Below are positions 1 through 5,911 of a DNA stretch of 6,814 nucleotides, in pieces. The position numbers were made by a program, and so were the translations under genes. The DNA lies in assembly GCA_046496815.1 (NCBI GenBank), contig JAWOGN010000151.1, positions 1-6,814 of the forward strand. The letters are read 5' to 3'. Position 1 is the first letter of the stretch. Each line of letters starts with the position of its first letter. This DNA comes from JAWOGN01 sp046496815. Lineage in GTDB: Bacteria; Desulfobacterota; DSM-4660; Desulfatiglandales; Desulfatiglandaceae. The notes beneath the pieces are model-generated. The model made no database searches, was not told the DNA's origin, and saw nothing but the letters and a program-made list of their open reading frames with translations.

Positions 1-1
1 T

Positions 2-160
2 CGGGGCCTCATTCATTCCGGAATCACGGTTGCGGAAGGCCTCAAGATTGGGGACATCGATCCCAGGGGAAATAGGGAGTCCTGCCACACTATTTCAGAA
101 AAAGCGCTTGCCATCGGGGGAGGTGTTTTGGAAGGGATTTTGAGATGGTATGCCCGCTAG
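2..160 (+). CDS. yqeB: C-terminus of YqeB-like selenium-dependent molybdenum hydroxylase system protein (partial)
   Basis: Only the last 52 residues are present; the gene enters from the left edge and stops with TAG at 158-160. The readable tail contains RGLIHSG, then KIGDIDPRG, a single Cys (ESCHTIS), and SEKALAIGGGVLEGIL. As I recall the family, RGLI, GDIDPR and the closing AIGGGVLEAIL-type stretch are hallmarks of the YqeB/EF2563 family, whose genes accompany selenium-dependent molybdenum hydroxylases (xanthine dehydrogenase-like enzymes with a labile selenium cofactor). The molecular role of YqeB is not firmly established; it is thought to help mature or load the cofactor. The N-terminal part and partners such as xdhC, yqeC or selD would lie to the left, outside the window. 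No terminator is visible just after the stop. Family assignment is from remembered motifs only. Confidence 0.75.
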   Translation, partial: RGLIHSGITVAEGLKIGDIDPRGNRESCHTISEKALAIGGGVLEGILRWYAR

Positions 161-177
161 GTCCACCTTCCAGCTTT

Positions 178-551
178 TCATGCAGACGGTAAGGCGGGTG
201 ATTTCTCTCTGCAGTCCGGGCTTTCCTCCTTAATTGCTTGGAGTACCTCAATGCCGCCAATCCCCCGCATTTTTATTTCCGTCATCACAATGGGAGGGGA
301 TATCTCTCAAAAAAGCTGAAGCGCTTTTTCACCATTTTCAGCCGACCTTACACGGGAACCGATATCCACTGGCCTATGCCCAGCACCTTTTGGATACCTT
401 CCTCGTCGTCCACCAAAGGATCGGGGGGTAAATCCCTTGCAAGGTCTTTCGTTGGCGTGATTTCTATAAGTTTCAATTGCTGACGCAATATCTCCAGCGC
501 CTTTTCAATCGGCTCGTTCACACAAACTTTTGTAGATACATCTAAAGATCC
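178..551 (-). pseudogene. Decayed hybrid histidine kinase / response-regulator remnant
   Basis: Read on the minus strand, 551 to 423 gives a stretch including VNEPIEKALEILRQQLKL and then KDLARDLPP. This resembles the segment between the phospho-acceptor helices and the ATPase domain of NtrB-type histidine kinases. Immediately after DLPP (about 419-375) the same frame reads PLVDDEEGIQKVLGI, which matches the start of a receiver domain with its acidic pair. The frame hits a stop at 350-348. The receiver continues in another frame as RSAENGEKALQLF, hits a stop after a T-run, and resumes with IVMTEIKMRGIGG and IEVLQAIKEESPD (about 291-210) until a stop at 180-178. The ATP-binding domain is therefore missing, at least two frameshifts are present, and the usual phospho-acceptor Asp of the TDIKMPG motif is Glu. 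The gene cannot make a working protein. Boundaries are approximate. Small plus-strand open frames over the same bases are antisense shadows. Confidence 0.75.
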
Positions 552-590
552 TGTGTCAATCCATCACTGTTTGCCCCTATCATCTTTACC

Positions 591-620
591 TTGACAAAGG
601 TTTTGCGTGCAGAATAGAAG
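591..620 (+). promoter_or_regulatory. Possible sigma70-type promoter for the dehydrogenase/hydratase gene
   Basis: A perfect -35 hexamer TTGACA lies at 591-596. With an 18-base spacer the -10 position reads TAGAAG (615-620), four of six matches to TATAAT. Transcription would start about 70 bases before the ATG at 697. The -10 element is weak, and no operator palindrome for a FadR-like or TetR-like regulator stands out between it and the gene. This is a pattern match only. Confidence 0.3.
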
Positions 621-696
621 AGACTTCAGACCACGAAAAATCTGATCTGCAAGCGATAGGATACGCTTACTGTTTAACCGATAAGGGAGAAGAGAC

Positions 697-2721
697 ATGA
701 ACCAGCACCAAACACTTTATGTATCGAGATATAACCCTTTGCTTATTACACCCACACGACCGCTTCCAAAGGAGGTCGCAGTCATTGGGGCCGGGACGAT
801 CGGGCCGGATATCGCGTATTATCTCAAAAGTGCATTGCCGGGGATCAAACTCCACCTGGTGGATGTGGTGGAAGAAGCGTTAAAGAATGCGGAAAAACGC
901 CTTTCAGGCTACGTAAAAAAGGCTATGGACAAAAGAAAGATGAAGACGGATAAGGCGGCGGCTGTTCTCGAGAATATCAATTACACGATGGAATATGAAC
1001 AAATTGAGAATTGCGATTTGGTGATCGAAGCCGCGACAGAAAACATTCCCCTGAAGCAGAGGATTTTTAGCAATGTTGAAAGGATCGTCCGGGAAAACAC
1101 GATTATCACTTCCAATACCAGTTCAATTCCTGCGGATAGGATTTTTTCCGACATGAAAATACCGGAGCGGACCACGGTTACGCATTTTTTTGCACCTGCG
1201 TGGCGGAGTCTCCCCGTTGAGGTGATTCAATGGGATGGGGCCGCTCAGGATACAATTGATTATCTTTTTTGGTTTTTTGCGCGAACAGGCAAGGCTCCCA
1301 TGCTTACAGGCAACGCCATTTGCTTTATGCTGGATCGGATTTTCGACAATTGGTGCAATGAGGCCGGATATTTGTTGGAAAATGCCACTGCGGGCCAGAT
1401 TGACAATGTCGTGGAGGCGTACGTATTTGCAGGGCCGTTCTTCGTCCTGAACATGGCAAATGGAAATCCCATCATCATTGAGACGAACACGCTGCAGATG
1501 GAAGAGGGCACTCATTATAGGCCCGCTCCGATTTTCCATTCGGTTGACCGGTGGCTGACGCATCGTCCCGGTGCCACGTTTGAGGTTCCCGAAGAGATCA
1601 AAAGCATCATCCGAGATCGGATGCTGGGTATCTTTTTTTCCCAAGCTTTCGACATCATTGATCGGGGCATTGGTGCACAGGAAGATCTCAACTTCGGATG
1701 TGAAATCGCTCTGGGATTTAGAAGCGGACCCTTTGATGTGATGCGGGCATTGGGCGAGGAAGAAGTGAACCGGATCATGAAAAAATTTCAGGAGGACAGG
1801 CCTGGATTTCCTCAAGCCCATAAGGAGTTAAACTACTATCAGGACTTCAAACGCTACCTTTTGGTGGATGAGATCGATGGGGTCAAAATTATCACCATCC
1901 GTCGGCCCCAGGCAATGAACGCATTGAACGATGACATAATGGATGAAATTTTGGCGGTTTTGGAAGAAAACAGCGCGGACCCTTCCGTTAAAGGGTTTGT
2001 GATCACAGGCTATGGCAACACTGCCTTTTCAGCAGGCGCGGACATCGGGAAATTCCCCGAGATGCTTGGGGATAGCGACGCCTCGATTGAGTATTCGAGA
2101 TCATGCGCCAAGGTACAGCTGTTCATGGATCAGATGGAAAAGCCCATTGTTGCTGCCGTAAACGGACTGGCTTTGGGGGGAGGACTCGAGTTGGCCATCA
2201 GGTGCCACAGTATCATTGCCGGCAAAGCTGCAAGATTCCAGTTTCCGGAAATCACACTCGGTATTCTGCCGGGAATCGGCGGATGTATTGTCCCGTATCG
2301 AAAATGGCCTCAGGGTTCGGAATTGTTCCATGAAATGATTTGCCTGGGCAGGTCCATAACTTCTGAGGAGGCTGTGGATATCGGGATGGTAGCCAAGCTG
2401 ACGGACGGGTATCCGGAGCTGATCGAGGCGGCGGTGGAAGCGGTGAAAAGATTAGAAGGGAACATAAAGCGAATTCCTGAAGGCGCAGTCGGTATCCCCG
2501 ACATCAAGCTGCCTGATCAGCCGATGGCCGGAAAACAACCGCTGAGCAAAGAAGCGGTTTCCATTGTAGTAAAAACCGTGAAGGATGGGGCCGCTGCGGA
2601 GCGCTTTGCCGACGCCCTTGAAATCGGCTATCGAGGGTTTGGTGAAATTGCTTGCACGGACGCCGCCAAAGAGGGGATCTCTGCATTTCTCGAGAAAAGA
2701 AAACCGGTATTTACGAAGTGA
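697..2721 (+). CDS. Bifunctional 3-hydroxyacyl-CoA dehydrogenase / enoyl-CoA hydratase (dehydrogenase first)
   Basis: This 674-residue cytoplasmic protein should hydrate a 2-enoyl-CoA and oxidise the 3-hydroxyacyl-CoA with NAD, as in beta-oxidation or the lower part of aromatic acid degradation. Residues 27-36 form the Rossmann loop (G31, G33, G36), and D56 after the second strand favours NAD. S142 (NTSS), H163 (HFF) and E175 (VEVI) match catalytic positions of 3-hydroxyacyl-CoA dehydrogenases. The conserved Asn of the FIxNR motif is D213, and the usual HFFNP is HFFAP. Two dehydrogenase C-terminal repeats follow (about 205-255 and 305-355, each with GPF). The hydratase domain spans about 388-570, with oxyanion-hole stretch SAGAD (445-449) and GGGLE; E498 and E518 have the 20-residue spacing of the two catalytic glutamates. 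The order is opposite to FadB/FadJ and like archaeal crotonyl-CoA hydratase/3-hydroxybutyryl-CoA dehydrogenases. GGGAG at 685-689 sits 7 bases before the ATG. The substrate is not known. Confidence 0.9.
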   Translation: MNQHQTLYVSRYNPLLITPTRPLPKEVAVIGAGTIGPDIAYYLKSALPGIKLHLVDVVEEALKNAEKRLSGYVKKAMDKRKMKTDKAAAVLENINYTMEYEQIENCDLVIEAATENIPLKQRIFSNVERIVRENTIITSNTSSIPADRIFSDMKIPERTTVTHFFAPAWRSLPVEVIQWDGAAQDTIDYLFWFFARTGKAPMLTGNAICFMLDRIFDNWCNEAGYLLENATAGQIDNVVEAYVFAGPFFVLNMANGNPIIIETNTLQMEEGTHYRPAPIFHSVDRWLTHRPGATFEVPEEIKSIIRDRMLGIFFSQAFDIIDRGIGAQEDLNFGCEIALGFRSGPFDVMRALGEEEVNRIMKKFQEDRPGFPQAHKELNYYQDFKRYLLVDEIDGVKIITIRRPQAMNALNDDIMDEILAVLEENSADPSVKGFVITGYGNTAFSAGADIGKFPEMLGDSDASIEYSRSCAKVQLFMDQMEKPIVAAVNGLALGGGLELAIRCHSIIAGKAARFQFPEITLGILPGIGGCIVPYRKWPQGSELFHEMICLGRSITSEEAVDIGMVAKLTDGYPELIEAAVEAVKRLEGNIKRIPEGAVGIPDIKLPDQPMAGKQPLSKEAVSIVVKTVKDGAAAERFADALEIGYRGFGEIACTDAAKEGISAFLEKRKPVFTK

Positions 2722-2837
2722 TGGGTCGGCAAGCCGTTGAACTGCCGCAAGCTGAAACTTGATCCTGATGCAGAGGTTGGGAAAAGGGACGGTCTTCGGC
2801 CGGCGCTAACTGTATGGAATCGGTAAAGAGGTCGGGT

Positions 2838-3056
2838 ATGGACAAGACAAAGGAGTGGGACGAAGAACTCCGGAAGCAGCGCGGAGAGCTCAAATGGATG
2901 GCCAATGTTGACAAGGATGATGACAGTGTGCGAGTGAAGGGCCATATTGTCGGTCCACCGAAAGCGGACGATCAGTATACATCAGAGGAACTGGATGAGA
3001 TGGGCGTGGTGGGAATCTACACGCGAACTCGGAAAGACGCGAAAAAGCGAAGGTAG
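2838..3056 (+). CDS. Small charged protein of unknown function
   Basis: I do not recognise this product. From the ATG at 2838 it is 72 residues, rich in Lys, Arg, Asp and Glu, with no signal peptide, membrane segment or cysteines. A charged N-terminal stretch (KEWDEELRKQRGELKWM) is probably helical. A more ordered C-terminal part reads VKGHIVGPP, YTSEELDEMG and VVGIYTR, and the end is basic (KDAKKRR). The start at 2838 is chosen because AGAGG (2827-2831) lies 6 bases upstream; an in-frame ATG at 2814 would add 8 residues but has no ribosome binding site in front of it. It lies 116 bases after the dehydrogenase/hydratase gene and 81 before tag, on the same strand, so it may share their transcript. 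The patterned C-terminal half and good Shine-Dalgarno support a real gene, but no function can be given. Confidence 0.6.
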   Translation: MDKTKEWDEELRKQRGELKWMANVDKDDDSVRVKGHIVGPPKADDQYTSEELDEMGVVGIYTRTRKDAKKRR

Positions 3057-3137
3057 CATTGTGCCCCGAAATTTTTCGAAATGGGCCGGGTGGACCCTGT
3101 TTGATTTCAAGGTCGGCGGGGCGCGCAGCGAGCAGGT

Positions 3138-3755
3138 GTGAGGCCGGGAAGCTTGACGATAGGTGGACTGGAAAGCCGTACATTGCGGCGTTGTGAATGG
3201 GCGAAGAGTGAGCTCTCTATCGCATATCATGATCAGGAGTGGGGGGTGCCTTGCCATGACGATACCAAGCTTTTTGAGTTTCTGATTTTGGAAGGCAGCC
3301 AGGCCGGGCTGAGCTGGGACATCGTGTTGAGAAAGCGCCTCAACTTCCGCACAGCTTTCGATCAGTTTGATCCGAGGGTTGTCGCCTTATACGATGATCG
3401 AAAACTCGCTTCCCTTCTTGCGAACCCGGGCATCATTCGGAATCGACTCAAAATCAAGGCGGCGATTCAAAACGCCGGAGCATTCCGCGCTGTGCAGAAG
3501 GAATTTGGAAGCTTCGACGCGTATGTATGGGGATTTGTCGGCGGCAAACCCAAACGGAATAGATGGACCACATGGAAGGAAATTCCCACCCGGACGCCTG
3601 AGAGCGACGCATTGAGCACGGATCTCAAGCGTCGCGGATTCAAATTCGTAGGCCCGACGATCTGTTATGCCTTCATGCAGGCAGTCGGCATGGTCAATGA
3701 TCACACACGGGATTGTTTCAGACATGCAGCGGTAGAGAAAATCCACATGGGCTGA
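3138..3755 (+). CDS. tag: DNA-3-methyladenine glycosylase I
   Basis: The enzyme removes 3-methyladenine from alkylated DNA, opening base-excision repair in the cytoplasm. Most of the 205 residues align by eye with E. coli Tag: AYHDQEWGVP, ILEGSQAGLSW, GIIRNRLKI, RRGFKFVGPTICY and VNDHTRDC. The structural zinc ligands of Tag (Cys4, His17, His175, Cys179 in E. coli) correspond to C19, H31, H189 and C193. The base-recognising Glu38 and Trp46 correspond to E52 and W60, so the protein looks fully functional. The annotated GTG start at 3138 gives about 15 residues more than E. coli Tag and has AGCAGG only one base upstream. A TTG at 3183, with GGAAAG 7 bases before it, would give a protein starting LRRCEW, close to the E. 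coli N-terminus; the true start may be there. No terminator is seen in the 125 bases before cinA. Confidence 0.93.
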   Translation: MRPGSLTIGGLESRTLRRCEWAKSELSIAYHDQEWGVPCHDDTKLFEFLILEGSQAGLSWDIVLRKRLNFRTAFDQFDPRVVALYDDRKLASLLANPGIIRNRLKIKAAIQNAGAFRAVQKEFGSFDAYVWGFVGGKPKRNRWTTWKEIPTRTPESDALSTDLKRRGFKFVGPTICYAFMQAVGMVNDHTRDCFRHAAVEKIHMG

Positions 3756-3880
3756 AAGTTTTTCTGAAGGCTTGAGTCACTCTATCCGCATGTTCCTGTG
3801 TTTGAAGCTCCCCGCAACTTCTCAAGAAAGTCGAGTGATTTGAGACAAAGAAGCCCGATGGGTGATACAGAGGCGGTGGT

Positions 3881-5113
3881 ATGCACGCAGAGATCGTGAT
3901 GATTGGAACCGAGCTCCTCTTGGGGGAGACTGTCGATACGAATGCCGGTAGACTGGCCAAGGCATTGCGCGAGATTGGACTTGACCTCTATTACAAAACC
4001 ACGGTCGGCGATAATGAAACCCGAATCACCAAAGTTCTCAACTTGGCCCTGGACCGCTCTGATGTGGTCATTACTTCCGGCGGCATCGGGCCGACCGTGG
4101 ACGATGTCACACGTCAGGCGGTTTCCAATGCCACAGGACGTAAACTTGTTTACAGTATGGAGTTGGAGGCTCAGATTGCAGACCGTTTTTGCAGTTTCGG
4201 TAAAGAAATGGCCGAAAACAACAAGCGTCAAGCCTTTATTCCAGAGGGCGCAATGCCCTTGCCGAATCAAATCGGAACCGCACCCTGCTTTTTGAGTGAG
4301 GATTTGCAAGGGCGTGGCTTTATCATTTCTCTTCCCGGCGTTCCCCGAGAGCTGGAGTACATGATGAAAACAATGGTAACCCCAATCCTCATAGAGAGAA
4401 TGGGCGGGAAGAAGGTCATGAGGGTTCGCACGCTGAGGACCTGTGCTGTGGGAGAGAGTAATGTAGACCGGGTCATCGGAGACCTGATGACCCAAACGAA
4501 CCCCACTTTGGGGTTGTCCGCACACGCCGGTCAAACCGACCTCCGCATCACGGCGAAAGCGGACACCGAGGCGGAGGCGGACGCTCTCATTGCGATGATG
4601 GAAACCGAAATCCGGACTCGGCTGGGCATAGCCGTTTACGGGGTGGAAAAGGAGACCGTTTCAGATGTGGTTGGACGCTTACTGGAGGCACGGAAGCTAA
4701 AGCTAGGAATCATCGATACACTCACCGGTGGACGTTTGAGCCGTGAGCTGGTTGATGCCGGATTCGGTGATTTGATCACAGCCGATCTCTTTCCGGCGAA
4801 CTTGAAGGAGGCGTTGAAAGTCGCAGGTCTCGATTCAAGATCTGATTTAAGAAACGATCATACCAGCAGTGTTGTGGCGTCTCTCGTCGAGTTCGTTACC
4901 CCGAACGGTGGTCTCGGATTGGCACTGTTGGGGCCTTTTTCGGACAATACAACCTGCATTGCCCTTCAGGGACCGCGGGATGCTCGTCTTATCAAACCAG
5001 GGCGAAACTATCAAGACTCAAACTATACCCGCCAATGGATTGTTCTTCAGGGGTTGGACTGGATTCGACGCGCGGTTTCCGGTCAATTAACATCGCCTGT
5101 GGATTGGACCTAG
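3881..5113 (+). CDS. cinA: CinA-family protein with degenerate C-terminal amidase domain
   Basis: The 410-residue length is typical of full CinA. Residues 1-170 are the MoaB/MogA-like domain, with IGTELLLGE (8-16), TSGGIGPTVDD (65-75) and LPGVPRE; in characterised CinA proteins this domain hydrolyses ADP-ribose and related pyrophosphates. A middle KH-like region follows (about 175-250). The remainder corresponds to the nicotinamide-nucleotide amidase (PncC) domain, which converts NMN to nicotinate mononucleotide in pyridine nucleotide salvage. Here its signature is eroded: the usual ESCTGG is D279-T-L-T-G-G284, losing the conserved Ser and Cys, and the usual TGIAGPGGG loop reads LALLGPFSDN. 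Homology still seems to run to the C-terminal RQW..LQGLDWIRR helix, so this looks like substitution rather than truncation. The pyrophosphatase half should work; the amidase half probably does not. AGAGG at 3869-3873 is 7 bases before the ATG. A terminator follows at 5161-5195. Confidence 0.9.
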   Translation: MHAEIVMIGTELLLGETVDTNAGRLAKALREIGLDLYYKTTVGDNETRITKVLNLALDRSDVVITSGGIGPTVDDVTRQAVSNATGRKLVYSMELEAQIADRFCSFGKEMAENNKRQAFIPEGAMPLPNQIGTAPCFLSEDLQGRGFIISLPGVPRELEYMMKTMVTPILIERMGGKKVMRVRTLRTCAVGESNVDRVIGDLMTQTNPTLGLSAHAGQTDLRITAKADTEAEADALIAMMETEIRTRLGIAVYGVEKETVSDVVGRLLEARKLKLGIIDTLTGGRLSRELVDAGFGDLITADLFPANLKEALKVAGLDSRSDLRNDHTSSVVASLVEFVTPNGGLGLALLGPFSDNTTCIALQGPRDARLIKPGRNYQDSNYTRQWIVLQGLDWIRRAVSGQLTSPVDWT

Positions 5114-5160
5114 CGGCGTCATGGAGCCGGCGTCGTTCAGCCATGCACCGGGATTCCTAT

Positions 5161-5195
5161 CAGGCATGGAGCCTGTCCTCCGGCCTGTTTTTTTT
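5161..5195 (+). terminator. Rho-independent terminator of cinA
   Basis: An outer stem CAGGC (5161-5165) pairs with GCCTG (5183-5187) and an inner stem GGAG (5168-5171) with CTCC (5178-5181). A small internal mismatch (AT against G) separates them, the loop is 6 bases, and eight T follow at 5188-5195. The T-run fits plus-strand transcription only. It begins 47 bases after the cinA stop and abuts the stop codon of the converging cytochrome gene. A shorter alternative stem (CAGGC with GCCTG at 5171-5175) is also possible. Confidence 0.8.
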
Positions 5196-5645
5196 CTACT
5201 TTTTCACATGACAACCGTTACATTTCCTGAACGCTCCCGCCTTCTGATCCGCTTTTGCCAAGCTCATGTGGCACCCTTTACAATTTAAATGATAGGCCGT
5301 CTGTAGCTTTATCTCATTTTGCTCTTGTATCAAGGGGTCGTGGCACTGGCTGCACTTTTTAGTCGCACCCCACGGTGCCCAAATGTTCTCATCACTTTCG
5401 TACTCGTGGTGACATTCCCAACAGAGTATCTTGTACTCCCTGGCATGCTTCTTATGACTGAATGCAACAGGACCTCTCCTGTCTTTCTTGTAACCTTCGT
5501 TATCAATCATGATGATGTCCAGATCTTGCGAACCCGCACTTTTTTTGGCCTGTTGGGTCTGAGCATCCACCCCAACGATCTGACCGACAACCAGCATTCC
5601 AGTTATCAGTGACGACGCCAAAAGAGCACTTACACCTCGATTCAT
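5196..5645 (-). CDS. Periplasmic tetraheme cytochrome c3-type protein
   Basis: This 149-residue precursor has a classical Sec signal peptide: MNRG, a hydrophobic core to about residue 26, and a likely cut after VDA (28). A polar linker of about 30 residues leads to the heme domain. Four CxxCH heme-attachment motifs are seen at 75-79, 98-102, 122-126 and 142-146. Four other histidines, H64 and H67 (FSHKKH), H80 (directly after the first CxxCH) and H119 (YHLNCKGCH), sit where class III cytochrome c3 has its distal ligands, so all hemes should be bis-His. Such proteins shuttle electrons in the periplasm between hydrogenases, formate dehydrogenases and membrane redox complexes. GGGGGAG (5653-5659) lies 7 bases before the ATG. 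No hydrogenase or transmembrane redox partner is nearby; it appears to be transcribed alone, or behind the DUF402 operon across a 266-base gap. A c7-like or other small multiheme protein is less likely given four motifs. Confidence 0.92.
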   Translation of the reverse strand: MNRGVSALLASSLITGMLVVGQIVGVDAQTQQAKKSAGSQDLDIIMIDNEGYKKDRRGPVAFSHKKHAREYKILCWECHHEYESDENIWAPWGATKKCSQCHDPLIQEQNEIKLQTAYHLNCKGCHMSLAKADQKAGAFRKCNGCHVKK

Positions 5646-5706
5646 CGAAATTCTCCCCCTTTCAGTTCCCTTGTAAACCCATTTTCTTTTTTTCCGGGTG
5701 CAATGA

Positions 5707-5800
5707 TTGATGAACTCGTAAAAAGTCGGAAATCACCATTTTCCGTCATTTCGGTGAAAATCCCGATGAATAGGGACCTTCGACCGGAATCCAGTCTTTT
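5707..5800. repeat. Worn REP-like palindromic element
   Basis: Two palindromes are nested in this stretch. CGGAAA (5727-5732) faces TTTCCG (5740-5745), and ATTTCGGT (5748-5755) faces ACCGGAAT (5783-5790), the latter with one G-T wobble. The phrases TGATGAACTCGTAAAAAGTC (5709-5728) and CGGAATCCAGTC (5785-5796) look like recurrent intergenic repeats I recall from Desulfobacterota and other proteobacterial genomes (the TCATTCCGG...CCGGAATCCAG family). Only one copy is in the window, so repetitiveness is inferred, not seen. The long, mismatched loop suggests an old, decaying copy. Confidence 0.4.
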
Positions 5801-5820
5801 CAGTCATTTAAGTGGGCCTG

Positions 5821-5841
5821 GCCCCTGTTTTTCAAGGGGGC
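5821..5841. other. GC-rich hairpin between the DUF402 operon and the cytochrome gene
   Basis: GCCCC (5821-5825) pairs with GGGGC (5837-5841), and the inner bases CTG and CAAG can add further pairs around an A/T-rich loop. No T-run follows on either strand, so it is not a standard intrinsic terminator. It lies 71 bases downstream of the DUF402 stop and about 175 bases upstream of the cytochrome start, so it could be a 3'-end stabilising stem or part of the neighbouring repeat. The rest of 5646-5911 is A/T-rich and shows no coding sequence or convincing promoter. Confidence 0.35.
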
Positions 5842-5911
5842 GACGACTTCTTACGGAACCGTCATAATTTGAACGTAGTAATTTGTTACAAAATTCAACG
5901 TTTTTCAAGTT

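Noticed and set aside
234..483. Two overlapping plus-strand open frames of 65 and 81 codons
   Set aside because: They lie antisense to the decayed kinase/receiver gene, whose minus-strand reading shows recognisable motifs; no ribosome binding site and no protein-like pattern.
1123..1821. 232-codon minus-strand open frame inside the dehydrogenase gene
   Set aside because: It is antisense to a well-supported coding sequence with catalytic motifs, and its translation shows no domain.
2727..2747. CGGCA/TGCCG inverted repeat after the dehydrogenase/hydratase stop
   Set aside because: Only five pairs, an 11-base loop and no T-run; too weak to call a terminator.
2890..3257. Minus-strand frames over the small charged gene and the start of tag
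   Set aside because: They conflict with the plus-strand genes, which have better start signals and, for tag, clear homology.
3771..3838. Inverted pieces CTTGAG/CTCAAG and TCACTC/GAGTGA between tag and cinA
   Set aside because: Each arm is six bases, they do not nest, and no T-run follows; likely chance.
3782..4534. 250-codon minus-strand open frame over the start of cinA
   Set aside because: Antisense shadow of the CinA pyrophosphatase domain, with no recognisable motif and no conserved-looking pattern.
5120..5173. Direct repeat CATGGAGCC at 5120-5128 and 5165-5173
   Set aside because: Nine bases, two copies, one inside the terminator stem; not enough to call an attachment site or repeat element.
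5319..5612. 97-codon plus-strand open frame opposite the cytochrome gene
   Set aside because: Antisense to a gene with four heme motifs and a signal peptide.
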